From contig JALOCC010000001.1 of assembly GCA_023227945.1 (NCBI GenBank), forward strand, positions 1 to 64,000: 64,000 nt of DNA, in the 5' to 3' direction. How positions within the stretch are numbered: the first letter of the stretch is position 1; each line of letters opens with the position of its first letter. The DNA comes from Candidatus Omnitrophota bacterium. GTDB taxonomy: Bacteria > Omnitrophota > Gorgyraeia > Duberdicusellales > 4484-171. The translations under genes were made by a program, and so were the position numbers. The notes beneath the pieces were generated by a model. It made no database searches. It was not told the origin of the DNA and saw only the letters and a program-made list of their open reading frames with translations. Shown here in pieces: positions 1 through 6,777 of the stretch.

Positions 1-9
1 AAAAATCAT
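1..9 (-). CDS. Start of a divergent gene cut by the window edge
   Basis: On the minus strand a GGAGG (16-20) sits six bases before an ATG at 9..7, and a consensus-like promoter lies behind it, so a gene probably starts here and runs out of the window. Only three codons are visible and no function can be given. An alternative ATG at 13..11 is too close to the GGAGG. Confidence 0.4.
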
Positions 10-33
10 ACATATCCTCCAATTAGTTGATAT

Positions 34-61
34 ATTGTAAGACAATATTACAATCTGTCAA
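34..61 (-). promoter_or_regulatory. Sigma-70-type promoter with overlapping inverted repeat
   Basis: On the minus strand TTGACA (61..56) and TACAAT (39..34) are separated by 16 bases. They point toward the gene start at position 9. The arms ATTGTAA (34-40) and TTACAAT (48-54) form a 7-bp inverted repeat with a 7-base spacer inside the promoter, as expected for a dimeric repressor site. A related palindrome, TTACAATGTAA, lies at 93-103. The regulator is unknown. Confidence 0.5.
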
Positions 62-189
62 TGAAGAATTTAAGCGTTGAAATAAACTGCATTTACAATG
101 TAAGCCTGGAAAAAAAGCTATAAACCCTTTGATTCCACGGCCGCAGACGGCGCGATAAACCTGTAACTTGCAGCTTTTAGCATAAAAAC

Positions 190-218
190 TTGCCATAATA
201 GCTTTTGTATGGTATAAA
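190..218 (+). promoter_or_regulatory. Promoter of the small basic protein gene
   Basis: TTGCCA (190-195), a 17-base spacer and TATAAA (213-218) match sigma-70 elements. They are followed by AGGAGGGA (about 232-239) and the ATG at 243. Confidence 0.5.
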
Positions 219-242
219 TAATTTCAATTAACAGGAGGGAAG

Positions 243-410
243 ATGGGAAGATATAAAGAAAAATTGAAAAAGATTCACAGAAAAAAAATGAGAAAAGCCA
301 AGGAAGCAGTAAGGCTCTATTATAAAAAAGAGCTAGCCTACGAAAAACTAAATGCTTTGGCTAGGAAATTTTTGGCAAAAAGAAAAAGCAAAGAAAAGAA
401 ACCTTCCTAA
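243..410 (+). CDS. Small lysine/arginine-rich protein (55 aa)
   Basis: This short reading frame has an AGGAGG ribosome binding site four to five bases before its ATG and a promoter upstream. The product is very basic and predicted to be mostly helical (MGRYKEKLKKIHRKKMRKAK at the N-terminus, lysine-rich tail ending KKPS). I recognise no family. Its charge and size suggest nucleic-acid or ribosome binding, which is inference only. Its stop overlaps the stop of the convergent cupin gene by four bases. Confidence 0.6.
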   Translation: MGRYKEKLKKIHRKKMRKAKEAVRLYYKKELAYEKLNALARKFLAKRKSKEKKPS

Positions 411-685
411 GCACCGAACTTGTAGTGCTTTTTAACTTTTCGTTGGATATTCCACTTACATTTAAGGCCTTTTGGAAAAACAACTAAATCGCCTTTTGCT
501 ATTTTCACGCTGCTTTTATCAACAAGCTCTACAGTAACCTCGCCTTCCAGAAAGTAACAGGTTTCTTTTTCATCATAAAACCAGTTAAAACTACTTACCT
601 CTTTTTCCCAGATAGGCCAGGATTTAATACCCAAATCGTTTAATTCTTTTTCGCCGGGTTTTTTAACTTCTATTTTTGTATTCAT
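407..685 (-). CDS. Cupin-domain protein (DUF861/cupin_3-like, 92 aa)
   Basis: The protein is a single small beta-barrel cupin. The motif around residues 40-75 (CYFLEGEVTVEL, then KGDLVVFPKG) is typical of the EutQ/ureidoglycine-aminohydrolase-like cupin_3 group. WPIWEKE and FNWFYDEKE near the N-terminus also match that group. Such proteins bind small ligands or act as epimerase/isomerase-like enzymes, but the substrate cannot be told. It is convergent with the small basic gene and sits 14 bases downstream of the next membrane-protein gene, so it may be co-transcribed with it. Confidence 0.75.
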   Translation of the reverse strand: MNTKIEVKKPGEKELNDLGIKSWPIWEKEVSSFNWFYDEKETCYFLEGEVTVELVDKSSVKIAKGDLVVFPKGLKCKWNIQRKVKKHYKFGA

Positions 686-699
686 TTAAACCACTATTT

Positions 700-1077
700 T
701 CATTTCTTTTCCATCAAATCAAGTATTTTATTTATCTTATCCACCAGAGGAATTAAAATATCGCCCTTACGCAGCTTTATTCTCAGAGAGCGTTTTCCTT
801 TTATAACCTCTTCCAATATTTCTTCCATTCGCGAGAGCGCTCCAAAACCTTTATGTAAAACGAATGCCATGCTAATTAAAAGAATCAACAGAATTGCGCC
901 GAAATTAAGCTGAAAAACCATGTAAGCTGCATCTCCGCTGACATCAAAATCTCTCCAGCCTAAGGTTCGTATAGATACGTAAGCGTTAATAAAAAAAGAA
1001 ATTATAACCATTATCAGAATAATCCGGATGAATTTAAACTGTATGGGGATTCGTAACCGCGGTAGTCTCCTTCTCAT
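700..1077 (-). CDS. Two-TM membrane protein with HAMP-like tail (125 aa)
   Basis: I chose the ATG at 1077 because AAAGGAGGTT lies three bases upstream; the longer frame begins inside a hairpin repeat. The protein has a basic N-terminus, a TM segment at about residues 15-35, a short periplasmic loop, a second TM at about 55-75 and a 50-residue cytoplasmic helix ending LVDKINKILDLMEKK. Two TMs followed by a HAMP-like helix recall truncated chemoreceptor or kinase input modules, but no output domain is present. Its leader carries the hairpin/CTCATT element shared with the gene at 51371-51814. Confidence 0.6.
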   Translation of the reverse strand: MRRRLPRLRIPIQFKFIRIILIMVIISFFINAYVSIRTLGWRDFDVSGDAAYMVFQLNFGAILLILLISMAFVLHKGFGALSRMEEILEEVIKGKRSLRIKLRKGDILIPLVDKINKILDLMEKK

Positions 1078-1080
1078 GTT

Positions 1081-1151
1081 AACCTCCTTTTTAATGAGAT
1101 AGCATTTTTTCAAGCCTGACTGCCGCAAGGCAGGCGTGCCTAAAAAAATGC
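1081..1151 (-). promoter_or_regulatory. Leader hairpin plus CTCATT element
   Basis: In transcript sense, a hairpin closed by GCATTTTTT and AAAAAATGC arms (1102-1110 with 1143-1151) contains an inner GCCTG/CAGGC stem. It is followed by CTCATT and then AAAGGAGG. The same arrangement recurs at 51823-51873, and the hairpin plus CTCATT recurs at 36908-36948 (plus strand). Confidence 0.5.
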
Positions 1152-1161
1152 GTAGCCGAAT

Positions 1162-1473
1162 TTAATATGTTAAAGAAAAAATTTGCTTATAATAATTTGA
1201 TACTGTCTTTATTGAATTTACGAGTATAACCCCCAAGATAGTGCTTATAACAGTTATTATAACCGTTGCAGCAATTTTTTTATCGCGCGATAACCCTGGG
1301 TTAAACCATACCAAGGGCAACATAAGCGGGCCTATGCATAGAAAAGTAATTACCAGAAACGATGTTCCAAAATACCATTTATTTTGCGGCTGTTTAACCA
1401 AAAATTCATTGCAGAAACGGCACTTTACAGCTTCATCTTGTATACTTTCTGCGCAATAAGGGCATTTTTTCAT
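1162..1473 (-). CDS. Zinc-ribbon membrane protein (103 aa)
   Basis: The N-terminus MKKCPYCAESIQDEAVKCRF holds the CPYC and CRFC knuckles of a double-CxxC zinc ribbon, a common start for small bacterial membrane proteins. Two hydrophobic segments follow (about residues 35-55 and 65-90). A longer in-frame start at 1506 exists, but nothing upstream favours it and the family normally begins at MKKCPYC. Function is unknown. Confidence 0.6.
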   Translation of the reverse strand: MKKCPYCAESIQDEAVKCRFCNEFLVKQPQNKWYFGTSFLVITFLCIGPLMLPLVWFNPGLSRDKKIAATVIITVISTILGVILVNSIKTVSNYYKQIFSLTY

Positions 1474-1581
1474 TTTATGTTCATTGACAAAAGTATTTAC
1501 GGGCATTAAGAAAAAAACCTTATTTTTAGGTTATCTGTTTATTTCATTATACTCTGAATCTTCGCTGCGGGACAGTTAATT

Positions 1582-2028
1582 CTAATTCGCTTTTTGCTCG
1601 GTTAGTTCTTTTTGTTCATTGTAGACAGCCTCCGGATAGAGCCCCTTTTCTGCCATTTCTGCCTCTATCATATAAACTTTTTCTGCCTGGAATAAATAAT
1701 CCGCATATTCAACCGGATTATAATTTGCATTCTTTAACTCTTGCCTCTCTTCCTCATCTAATTTATTACGCTCATCTGTTGTATTAAAATCCAGACGGGC
1801 CTGCAGTTTGTCGCTACTTTCGGCATCCCGGAATAACTTATCCTTTATTTCTTCAGGGACATCGCATCTTCCGGAAATCTCACTAATATTAAGGCAGCCC
1901 TCCAGTTTCTCCACCATTTGTTTACGAAACTGAATAACTTTTAGCTTCATTTCCTGTTTATGTATCCACATGCTTTCAAGTTTTTTGCGTTCCTCGTAAT
2001 ATATTTTTTTTAGCAATTCAAGATACAT
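1582..2028 (-). CDS. Uncharacterised coiled-coil protein (148 aa)
   Basis: An AAGGAGG site precedes the ATG. The product is highly charged and predicted to be mostly helical, without signal peptide or TM. The first 40 residues (YLELLKKIYYEERKKLESMW) look like a coiled coil, and two cysteines occur near residues 45-55. I recognise no family. The next features downstream on this strand are membrane and cupin genes. The tRNA-Met lies upstream, separated by about 45 bases. Confidence 0.5.
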   Translation of the reverse strand: MYLELLKKIYYEERKKLESMWIHKQEMKLKVIQFRKQMVEKLEGCLNISEISGRCDVPEEIKDKLFRDAESSDKLQARLDFNTTDERNKLDEEERQELKNANYNPVEYADYLFQAEKVYMIEAEMAEKGLYPEAVYNEQKELTEQKAN

Positions 2029-2072
2029 AAGCCCTCCTTATATGAATTAAGGTTTATTTTGGTTAAAGTAAA

Positions 2073-2146
2073 TGGCGGCGAGTGGATTTGAACCACCGAC
2101 GCAACGGGTATGAGCCGTTTGCTCTACCAAGCTGAGCTACACCGCC
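2073..2146 (-). tRNA. tRNA-Met (CAT)
   Basis: The cloverleaf is complete. The acceptor GGCGGTG pairs with CGCCGCC (one G-U), the D-arm is GCTC/GAGC, the anticodon stem AACGG/CCGTT encloses CTCATAC, and the T-arm GGTGG TTCAAAT CCACT is intact. The anticodon CAT gives elongator Met, although a lysidine-modified Ile2 cannot be excluded. No CCA is encoded. A 12-bp palindrome TTAGTTAACTAA (2150-2161) lies just upstream. Confidence 0.92.
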
Positions 2147-2176
2147 AAATTAGTTAACTAAAGTAAAATAGCACGA

Positions 2177-2214
2177 GCGAGTGGATTTTCCGCCTTCGCT
2201 AAAGCTTCGGCGGA
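2177..2214. repeat. tRNA T-arm fragment joined to a GC-rich hairpin repeat
   Basis: GCGAGTGGATTT (2177-2188) is identical to the 3' T-arm/acceptor part of tRNA-Met at 2078-2089. It runs directly into a hairpin whose outer arms are TCCGCC (2189-2194) and GGCGGA (2209-2214). This is exactly the portion missing from the neighbouring damaged tRNA. Confidence 0.55.
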
Positions 2215-2238
2215 CCCGCCTTTTATTTTATATTAAGG

Positions 2239-2302
2239 TGGCGGGGAACCACCGACCGAACGGGTATGAGCCGTTTGCTCTACCAAGCTGAGCTATCCCG
2301 CC
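2239..2302 (-). pseudogene. Truncated tRNA-Met-like gene (T-arm deletion)
   Basis: From the acceptor through D-arm, CTCATAC anticodon loop and variable region it is nearly identical to the tRNA-Met at 2073-2146. After GGTGGTTC it jumps straight into the 3' acceptor CCCGCCA, giving 64 instead of 74 bases. About ten bases, the T-loop remainder and 3' T-stem, are missing. The acceptor still pairs over six bases. It is probably a tRNA pseudogene; an unusual T-armless functional tRNA is a less likely alternative. Confidence 0.7.
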
Positions 2303-2331
2303 AGTGTGTAGGATTATATCATCGATAAGCA

Positions 2332-2396
2332 AAAAATCTATCAAAAAGCTGGATAGCTGAAAGCTGACGACTGATGACTGGCAGCTATAGATTTTT
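2332..2396. repeat. Word palindrome, GCTGATAGCTGA family
   Basis: The outer arms AAAAATCTAT and ATAGATTTTT enclose AGCTG/GACTG-type words. It overlaps the larC stop codon at 2385. Confidence 0.6.
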
Positions 2397-3470
2397 ATAT
2401 ATCTCAATAAGCGGGACATTGAATTTTCTTGCGGCAATAAGACAATCTTCGTATTCCGGGGCATCTTTTTGGAATGGTTCAGCGGATATCCTAAATCTGA
2501 TTTTTCCGAATTTAGTTTTTTTTGAAACAAAATTATATTTCAGCTTGTCTCTTGAATATTCGCTGTAACGTATGCCAAAAGTGGTTGTGTGAGAAAAAAT
2601 TACATCTCTTATTTTTTCAAAATCCTTATGCATGCATAAAACGTTTAAGACAAAAGCCGGCCTGGTTTTTTTCATAATAACCTGCTCGATATATGCTTCT
2701 CTTGCACCATTTGCATAAAGCTTTTCAAAAACATTTTCGAACGCTTGCGGATTCATATCGTCGATATTTGTTTCTATCTTAATTATTTTATCTTGCTCTA
2801 TCTGTGGACTATGGTCTATGGACTGTGGACTTAAATAGGCAACAAGGTAATCGGTTTCTGCGGCAGCACCATAAGCAGTGCTGTATTTTCCCAAATCGAA
2901 GCTGCATTCAAGCTGATTCGCATCTTTTAATAATATTGCCGCGGTAGGCGTTATTGATTCGTAGCCAAAGTTTTTGGGATTTATTTTTTTACCTTTAAGA
3001 ATTTCGAAAGTTGCTCTTGACGGCATACTTAAGGGAAAATTTGAAACGTATATCTCGTTAATTCCGAGGTATTGAAGCCCGATATAAAAACCACAGATTT
3101 CTAAAATTGCATCGAGCTTGCCTAAGTGGTGGAATTTAAAATCCGCTGTCTTTGCGCCGTGGATTTTGCGTTCTATTTCGAAAAGTTCTTGATACGCGCG
3201 TATAGCTTTCTCTCTAATACCTCTCTCCAGTTTTGATTTAGAAATAAGTTTTAGTATCTTAAGATAAGACAGGTTAAGTTCTCCTTTGAAATCCAAACAT
3301 TTATTTTTGTGGTGGTTATTTTCTATTTCTTTTAAGGCGATATCGAAATCCACATTCAGTTTTCTAAGTTCTTTTTTTAGATGCGAAACGGGATACCCCA
3401 GGCCGATTAAGGAATAAAGCAGCATATCGCCTGCTGCACCGCCGACAAGTTGGAAATATATACTTTTCAT
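2385..3470 (-). CDS. larC: Nickel-pincer cofactor nickel chelatase LarC
   Basis: LarC inserts nickel into pyridinium-3,5-bisthiocarboxylate mononucleotide, the last step in making the cofactor of lactate racemase-type (LarA) enzymes. The N-terminal VGGAAGDMLLYSLIGLG corresponds to the family's GxxGDM signature. The second half (KIETNIDDMNPQAFENVFEK, then KKTRPAFVLNVLC) is the LarC2 domain. Both halves are in one frame of about 361 aa, so no programmed frameshift is needed. I place the start at 3470 because residues before it are encoded by a palindromic repeat. It lies downstream of larB; neither larA nor larE is in the window. Confidence 0.88.
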   Translation of the reverse strand: MKSIYFQLVGGAAGDMLLYSLIGLGYPVSHLKKELRKLNVDFDIALKEIENNHHKNKCLDFKGELNLSYLKILKLISKSKLERGIREKAIRAYQELFEIERKIHGAKTADFKFHHLGKLDAILEICGFYIGLQYLGINEIYVSNFPLSMPSRATFEILKGKKINPKNFGYESITPTAAILLKDANQLECSFDLGKYSTAYGAAAETDYLVAYLSPQSIDHSPQIEQDKIIKIETNIDDMNPQAFENVFEKLYANGAREAYIEQVIMKKTRPAFVLNVLCMHKDFEKIRDVIFSHTTTFGIRYSEYSRDKLKYNFVSKKTKFGKIRFRISAEPFQKDAPEYEDCLIAARKFNVPLIEIYKNL

Positions 3471-3580
3471 AACGCTAATTGACGCGAATCTAACGCAAAT
3501 AAACGCGAATGAAAAACAAATGCGAATAAAACTATTCGTGAACATTCGCGTTCGATTCGCGAGTATTCGCGTTTATTTGT
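3471..3580. repeat. Word palindrome, CGCGAAT family
   Basis: The words AACGCAAATAAACGCGAAT-like on one arm and ATTCGCGTTTATTTG on the other form a long imperfect palindrome. It fills the larB-larC gap, replaces any clear ribosome site for larC and overlaps the last codons of larB. Confidence 0.7.
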
Positions 3581-4235
3581 TAATCAAATGCGCGAAGTAT
3601 CCTGCTCCAAGCCCGTTGTCTATATTTACGCACACAGACCCAGGCGCACAACTATTAAGCATACCTAAAAGTGCGCTAAGGCCCCGGAAAGACGCTCCAT
3701 AACCAATGCTTGTAGGAACTCCGATTATGGGTGATGGGCAAATACCTGAAATTATACTTAACAAAGCTGCTTCCATGCCGGCAACAACGATTAAAACATG
3801 TGCCTTTCTTATTTTATCCTTGTAAGGTGTAATCCTGTGCACGCCGGCAACGCCTATATCGTAAATCCTTTCCACTTTGTTTCCTAAAATTTCAAGAAAC
3901 ATTGCGGCCTCTTCAGCAACAGGAATGTCTGAAGTGCCTGCTGTAATTATCAGGCAATTTCCACGATTTGCGTTAATTTCTTTTCCCAAAAAAGCGAGCT
4001 GGGAAATTTTAAAATATTTTAATTTAGGGTAGGATTTTTTTAATATTTTAAATTGAGGTTGCGTGAGGCGCGATATAAAGATTAAATTGGTATATTTTTT
4101 AAATTCCTTAATGATGCCTTTAAGTTGATTAATAGTTTTACCTGGTGCGTAAATTATTTCCGGCAGACCCTTCCTTCTTTCTCTTTCAATATCAAGCTTA
4201 ACAAATTCAAGGTCAATAAATCCTTTGGGTTTCAT
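3573..4235 (-). CDS. larB: Nickel-pincer cofactor carboxylase LarB
   Basis: LarB carboxylates and hydrolyses nicotinate adenine dinucleotide, the first step of the nickel-pincer cofactor pathway, and resembles PurE. Family features are ARE-type DLEFVKLDIERERRKGLPEI near the N-terminus and the PurE-like core DIGVAGVHR, VVVAGMEAALLSI and GVPTSIGYGASFRGLSALL, followed by NIDNGLGAGY. I chose the ATG at 4235, which overlaps the stop of the upstream HTH gene as TAATG; a TTG at 4265 would add ten residues. Translational coupling with the upstream gene is likely. Confidence 0.88.
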   Translation of the reverse strand: MKPKGFIDLEFVKLDIERERRKGLPEIIYAPGKTINQLKGIIKEFKKYTNLIFISRLTQPQFKILKKSYPKLKYFKISQLAFLGKEINANRGNCLIITAGTSDIPVAEEAAMFLEILGNKVERIYDIGVAGVHRITPYKDKIRKAHVLIVVAGMEAALLSIISGICPSPIIGVPTSIGYGASFRGLSALLGMLNSCAPGSVCVNIDNGLGAGYFAHLINK

Positions 4236-4543
4236 TAAACAAAGAGGTCTTTGAAAATCGTCCAAAGCAGCGCAACAATTACGGCAGCAGAAACTATATA
4301 GAAATCATTGAAATATAGGAATTCGCGTAAAGCATCCTTAAATTTGTGCTTTTTTTCCGGCAGGTTATATTTATTTTTTATCGTTTCTTTAACTTTAGAA
4401 ATCTCTTCTTTTCGAAAACGCAGGAATTCTCCCGCTACTTTAAAACTTGGGAGAAGATTTGCATTTGCCAAATCTATAATCTCTTGTTCGCTTAAACCCA
4501 AAATTTTTGACACTTCTCTTGTAGTTAATAATCTTTCTTTCAT
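4235..4543 (-). CDS. Membrane-anchored excisionase-type HTH protein (102 aa)
   Basis: Residues 5-55 (LLTTREVSKILGLSEQEIID to FLRFRKEEISK) form an excisionase/MerR-like helix-turn-helix (HTH_17) as used to bind DNA. A single hydrophobic segment near the C-terminus (VSAAVIVALLWTIF) would anchor it in the inner membrane, with the HTH in the cytoplasm. The stop overlaps the larB start. The neighbour upstream is a bactofilin carrying a similar HTH, which suggests a shared role in DNA or cytoskeleton positioning rather than nickel metabolism. That role is inference. Confidence 0.65.
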   Translation of the reverse strand: MKERLLTTREVSKILGLSEQEIIDLANANLLPSFKVAGEFLRFRKEEISKVKETIKNKYNLPEKKHKFKDALREFLYFNDFYIVSAAVIVALLWTIFKDLFV

Positions 4544-4552
4544 CTTTAAAAG

Positions 4553-4638
4553 CCTTCAGCTATCAGATGTCAGCCATCAGCTGCCCTTCAAGGGGCACCC
4601 CTTGGGGACTGAGAGCTGAAAGCTGATGTCTGAAAGCT
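4553..4638. repeat. Word palindrome, GCTGATAGCTGA family
   Basis: Arms of CAGCTATCAGATGTCAGC type pair with AGCTGATGTCTGAAAGCT. The loop contains a second small hairpin of C4/G4 runs. Confidence 0.65.
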
Positions 4639-4644
4639 ATTTTT

Positions 4645-5136
4645 TCAACGGTGCTGTGTAATCCAATCTTCTACGTTCCTGCGGTCAAAGAATAAATTTT
4701 CTCCTTCTTTTTCAACAGGAATTTTACCCTTTCCAACCCATTCCATAATTTTTTCTTCTTCTATAGAGAGGTAATCTGAAAGCTCTGACAGCGATAATCT
4801 ACTTTGAGGCATTTTACACTTTCCATTAAAAACAGCGCCCTCCTCCATAACTATTTTAGGTGCTTCAATATCTCCGGTAAACTGAGCTGTACCGGTTAGA
4901 GTAACCATCCGGCTTGCGATAATCTTTCCGCTGATACGACCGCCTAAAACCATATCTTCTCCAATAATATCTGCGTTTACTATAGCAGCTTCACCAACCA
5001 TGAGGTTACCTTTTGTGTTTAATGTTCCTTCGAATTTACCATTTATTCGCAAATTAACGGGTTCGGAAAAAACCAGGCTTCCTTGCATTGTAGCATTTAT
5101 ATCCAGTACTTTTTCATCTTCTTTTTTTCTAAGCAT
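4645..5136 (-). CDS. Bactofilin with C-terminal excisionase-type HTH
   Basis: Residues about 10-110 show the bactofilin beta-helix pattern (GSLVFSEPVNLRINGKFEGT, then repeated hydrophobic-glycine turns to EGAVFNGKC). Bactofilins polymerise into membrane-linked filaments without nucleotide. After KMPQSRLSLSELSDYLSIEE comes a second domain that looks like HTH_17 (IPVEKEGENLFFDRRNVEDW). The fusion would let a cytoskeletal polymer touch DNA or recruit via the HTH fold. GGGAGGTGA precedes the ATG. The next gene downstream encodes a TM-anchored protein with the same HTH type. Confidence 0.8.
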   Translation of the reverse strand: MLRKKEDEKVLDINATMQGSLVFSEPVNLRINGKFEGTLNTKGNLMVGEAAIVNADIIGEDMVLGGRISGKIIASRMVTLTGTAQFTGDIEAPKIVMEEGAVFNGKCKMPQSRLSLSELSDYLSIEEEKIMEWVGKGKIPVEKEGENLFFDRRNVEDWITQHR

Positions 5137-5161
5137 TCAAATCACCTCCCTCAATAAAAAC

Positions 5162-5215
5162 CTTAAATTCTAAATTTTTTTTAGAATTTAGGGTTTCGGG
5201 TTTAGGATTTATCGG
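5162..5215. repeat. Word repeat and hairpin, TTTAGGGTTT family
   Basis: AAATTCTAAA (5165-5174) pairs with TTTAGAATTT (5180-5189), followed by TTTAGGGTTTCGGGTTTAGG words. It lies between mgtC-like and bactofilin genes and may also act as a weak terminator. Confidence 0.5.
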
Positions 5216-5651
5216 TTTTTTCTGTCACTTCTAATTTTTTCTCTATGTGTTTTAAAAAAGCAAGCGTCGCGAAAGTAACTATGGTAGCGACTACTGCCGC
5301 GCTCGTAAAGCCACAGCCAACCGCAAGGCCTATTGCTGAGCTAACCCAGATACTTGCTGCAGTCGTAAGCCCTTTTACGCCCTCGGCGCTAGCCATTATC
5401 GTACCCGCACCAAGAAAACCTATGCCGGTAACTACACCAGCGGCAATGCGTGAAGGGTCTACGGGAACTTTTCCCTGATACATTTCAAACACATATAACG
5501 AAACAAGCATGATTAAGCTTGAGCCGGTGCAAACCAAAATATGCGTACGTAGCCCGGCATTTCGGCCTTTCTTTTCCCTTTCAAGGCCTATAAGGCCTCC
5601 AAGCAAAGCCGCCAAAACTATACGTATAATCGTTATTTTTAAATCTAACAT
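5202..5651 (-). CDS. MgtC/SapB family inner-membrane protein
   Basis: The signature GGLIGLEREKKGRNAGLRTH and the following hydrophobic helices (LVCTGSSLIMLVSLYVF, VVTGIGFLGAGTIM, GLTTAASIWVSSAIGLAVG) define the MgtC/SapB family, linked elsewhere to magnesium homeostasis and acid or intracellular survival. About four TM segments are visible, and the soluble C-terminal domain of long MgtC is absent. I chose the ATG at 5651 (MLDLKITI), just after the tsaD stop, over a start six codons upstream. It is probably co-transcribed with tsaD. Confidence 0.85.
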   Translation of the reverse strand: MLDLKITIIRIVLAALLGGLIGLEREKKGRNAGLRTHILVCTGSSLIMLVSLYVFEMYQGKVPVDPSRIAAGVVTGIGFLGAGTIMASAEGVKGLTTAASIWVSSAIGLAVGCGFTSAAVVATIVTFATLAFLKHIEKKLEVTEKTDKS

Positions 5652-5652
5652 T

Positions 5653-6642
5653 TTAATTCGCCTGCGCATCCAACATTAAACCGCTTGTTTTACCTTTTTT
5701 ATTATACAAGTAAAAACCCAATCCTGCAACTATTGCAGCGTTATCTGCAGTATAGCCTATTGGAGGGATTAAAAATCTTATCCCCTGGTTTTCGCTCTCT
5801 TTAAGCCGTTTTCGCAAATAACTATTTGCCATAACCCCGCCGCCGCAGGCAACGACCTTTAATTTGTACTGCGCTTGGGCCTCTAAAATTGCTGATACTA
5901 TCGCTTCTATGCTTGCACCCTGGAAAGAAGAAAGCAGTTTTATCTTAGTATTTTTATCAAGCAAGTTATTTTTTTCAAATTCCATTTTTTTATATATTAA
6001 AGCGGTCTTAATGCCGCTAAAACTTAAATTTAGCCTGTTTCTCCCGCATTTAAATTTAAAATAATCTTTATAGCGCGCATCAAAAAGTTTATCAATAGCA
6101 GGGCCACCCGGATAGCCAAGAGAGTATGCCTTTGCAATCTTATCAAAAACTTCTCCGCAGGCATCATCCTGTGTTTGGCCGATAAGTTTTATCTTGTCAA
6201 AATCCTTAACGTAATAGATTTCGCTGTGGCCTCCGGAAACAACGAGCCCTAATAATGGAAATTTCAATTTTTCTTCGTTATTTAGGAAAGGCGCGAAAAT
6301 ATGCGCATGAAGGTGGTTAACTCCGATAAAGGGTTTTTTAAGAGAGTAGCTTAGAGCTTTTGCAAAATTGACACCAACAACCAGTGAACCTATAAGCCCG
6401 GGCTTATAGGTTGCAGCAACCAGCTCAATCTTTCCTAAAGAAATCCCTGCTGTGGCAAGTGCACCCAGAAGAACCTTATCTATACTTTTGAGATGCGCGC
6501 GGGTTGCAATCTCAGGAACTACTCCTCCATACTTTCTATGTTCTTTTAAAGAAGAAATAGTGACATTTGAAAGGACTTTATAATCTTTCAAAATTGCGCA
6601 GGAAGTTTCATCGCAAGACGTTTCTATGCCGAGTGTATACAT
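5653..6642 (-). CDS. tsaD: tRNA threonylcarbamoyladenosine transferase TsaD
   Basis: TsaD transfers threonylcarbamoyl to A37 of ANN-decoding tRNAs together with TsaB and TsaE. The start MYTLGIETSCDETSCAI is the family hallmark. The metal-binding HLHAHIFAP lies near residues 109-115, and GLVVSGGHSEIYYV and VACGGGVMANSYLR form the ATPase-fold motifs. The length of 329 aa is normal. A palindromic repeat fills the gap upstream. Confidence 0.97.
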   Translation of the reverse strand: MYTLGIETSCDETSCAILKDYKVLSNVTISSLKEHRKYGGVVPEIATRAHLKSIDKVLLGALATAGISLGKIELVAATYKPGLIGSLVVGVNFAKALSYSLKKPFIGVNHLHAHIFAPFLNNEEKLKFPLLGLVVSGGHSEIYYVKDFDKIKLIGQTQDDACGEVFDKIAKAYSLGYPGGPAIDKLFDARYKDYFKFKCGRNRLNLSFSGIKTALIYKKMEFEKNNLLDKNTKIKLLSSFQGASIEAIVSAILEAQAQYKLKVVACGGGVMANSYLRKRLKESENQGIRFLIPPIGYTADNAAIVAGLGFYLYNKKGKTSGLMLDAQAN

Positions 6643-6654
6643 ATATTAATAGCA

Positions 6655-6775
6655 AGGAAGGTTTATTAAACAATAAATTTCTACAAATTTCGCGAAGCTA
6701 ATTTCTATCAATTTCGATTTGAAATTTGTAGAGATTCATAGAAATCAAGAAATTTATTGTTTCTTTCTCTCTACT
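6655..6775. repeat. Word palindrome, AATTTCTA family
   Basis: AAACAATAAATTTCT (6668-6682) pairs perfectly with AGAAATTTATTGTTT (6748-6762). The interior repeats the word AATTTCTAC/T in both orientations. Confidence 0.7.
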
Positions 6776-6777
6776 TT

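Noticed and set aside
104-189. Riboswitch in the first intergenic gap
   Set aside because: AAAAGCT/AGCTTTT could close a stem, but no known aptamer signature was seen and the interior does not fold convincingly.
2385-3545. Longer LarC start at 3545
   Set aside because: The extra N-terminal residues are translated from the CGCGAAT palindrome and precede the family's normal start.
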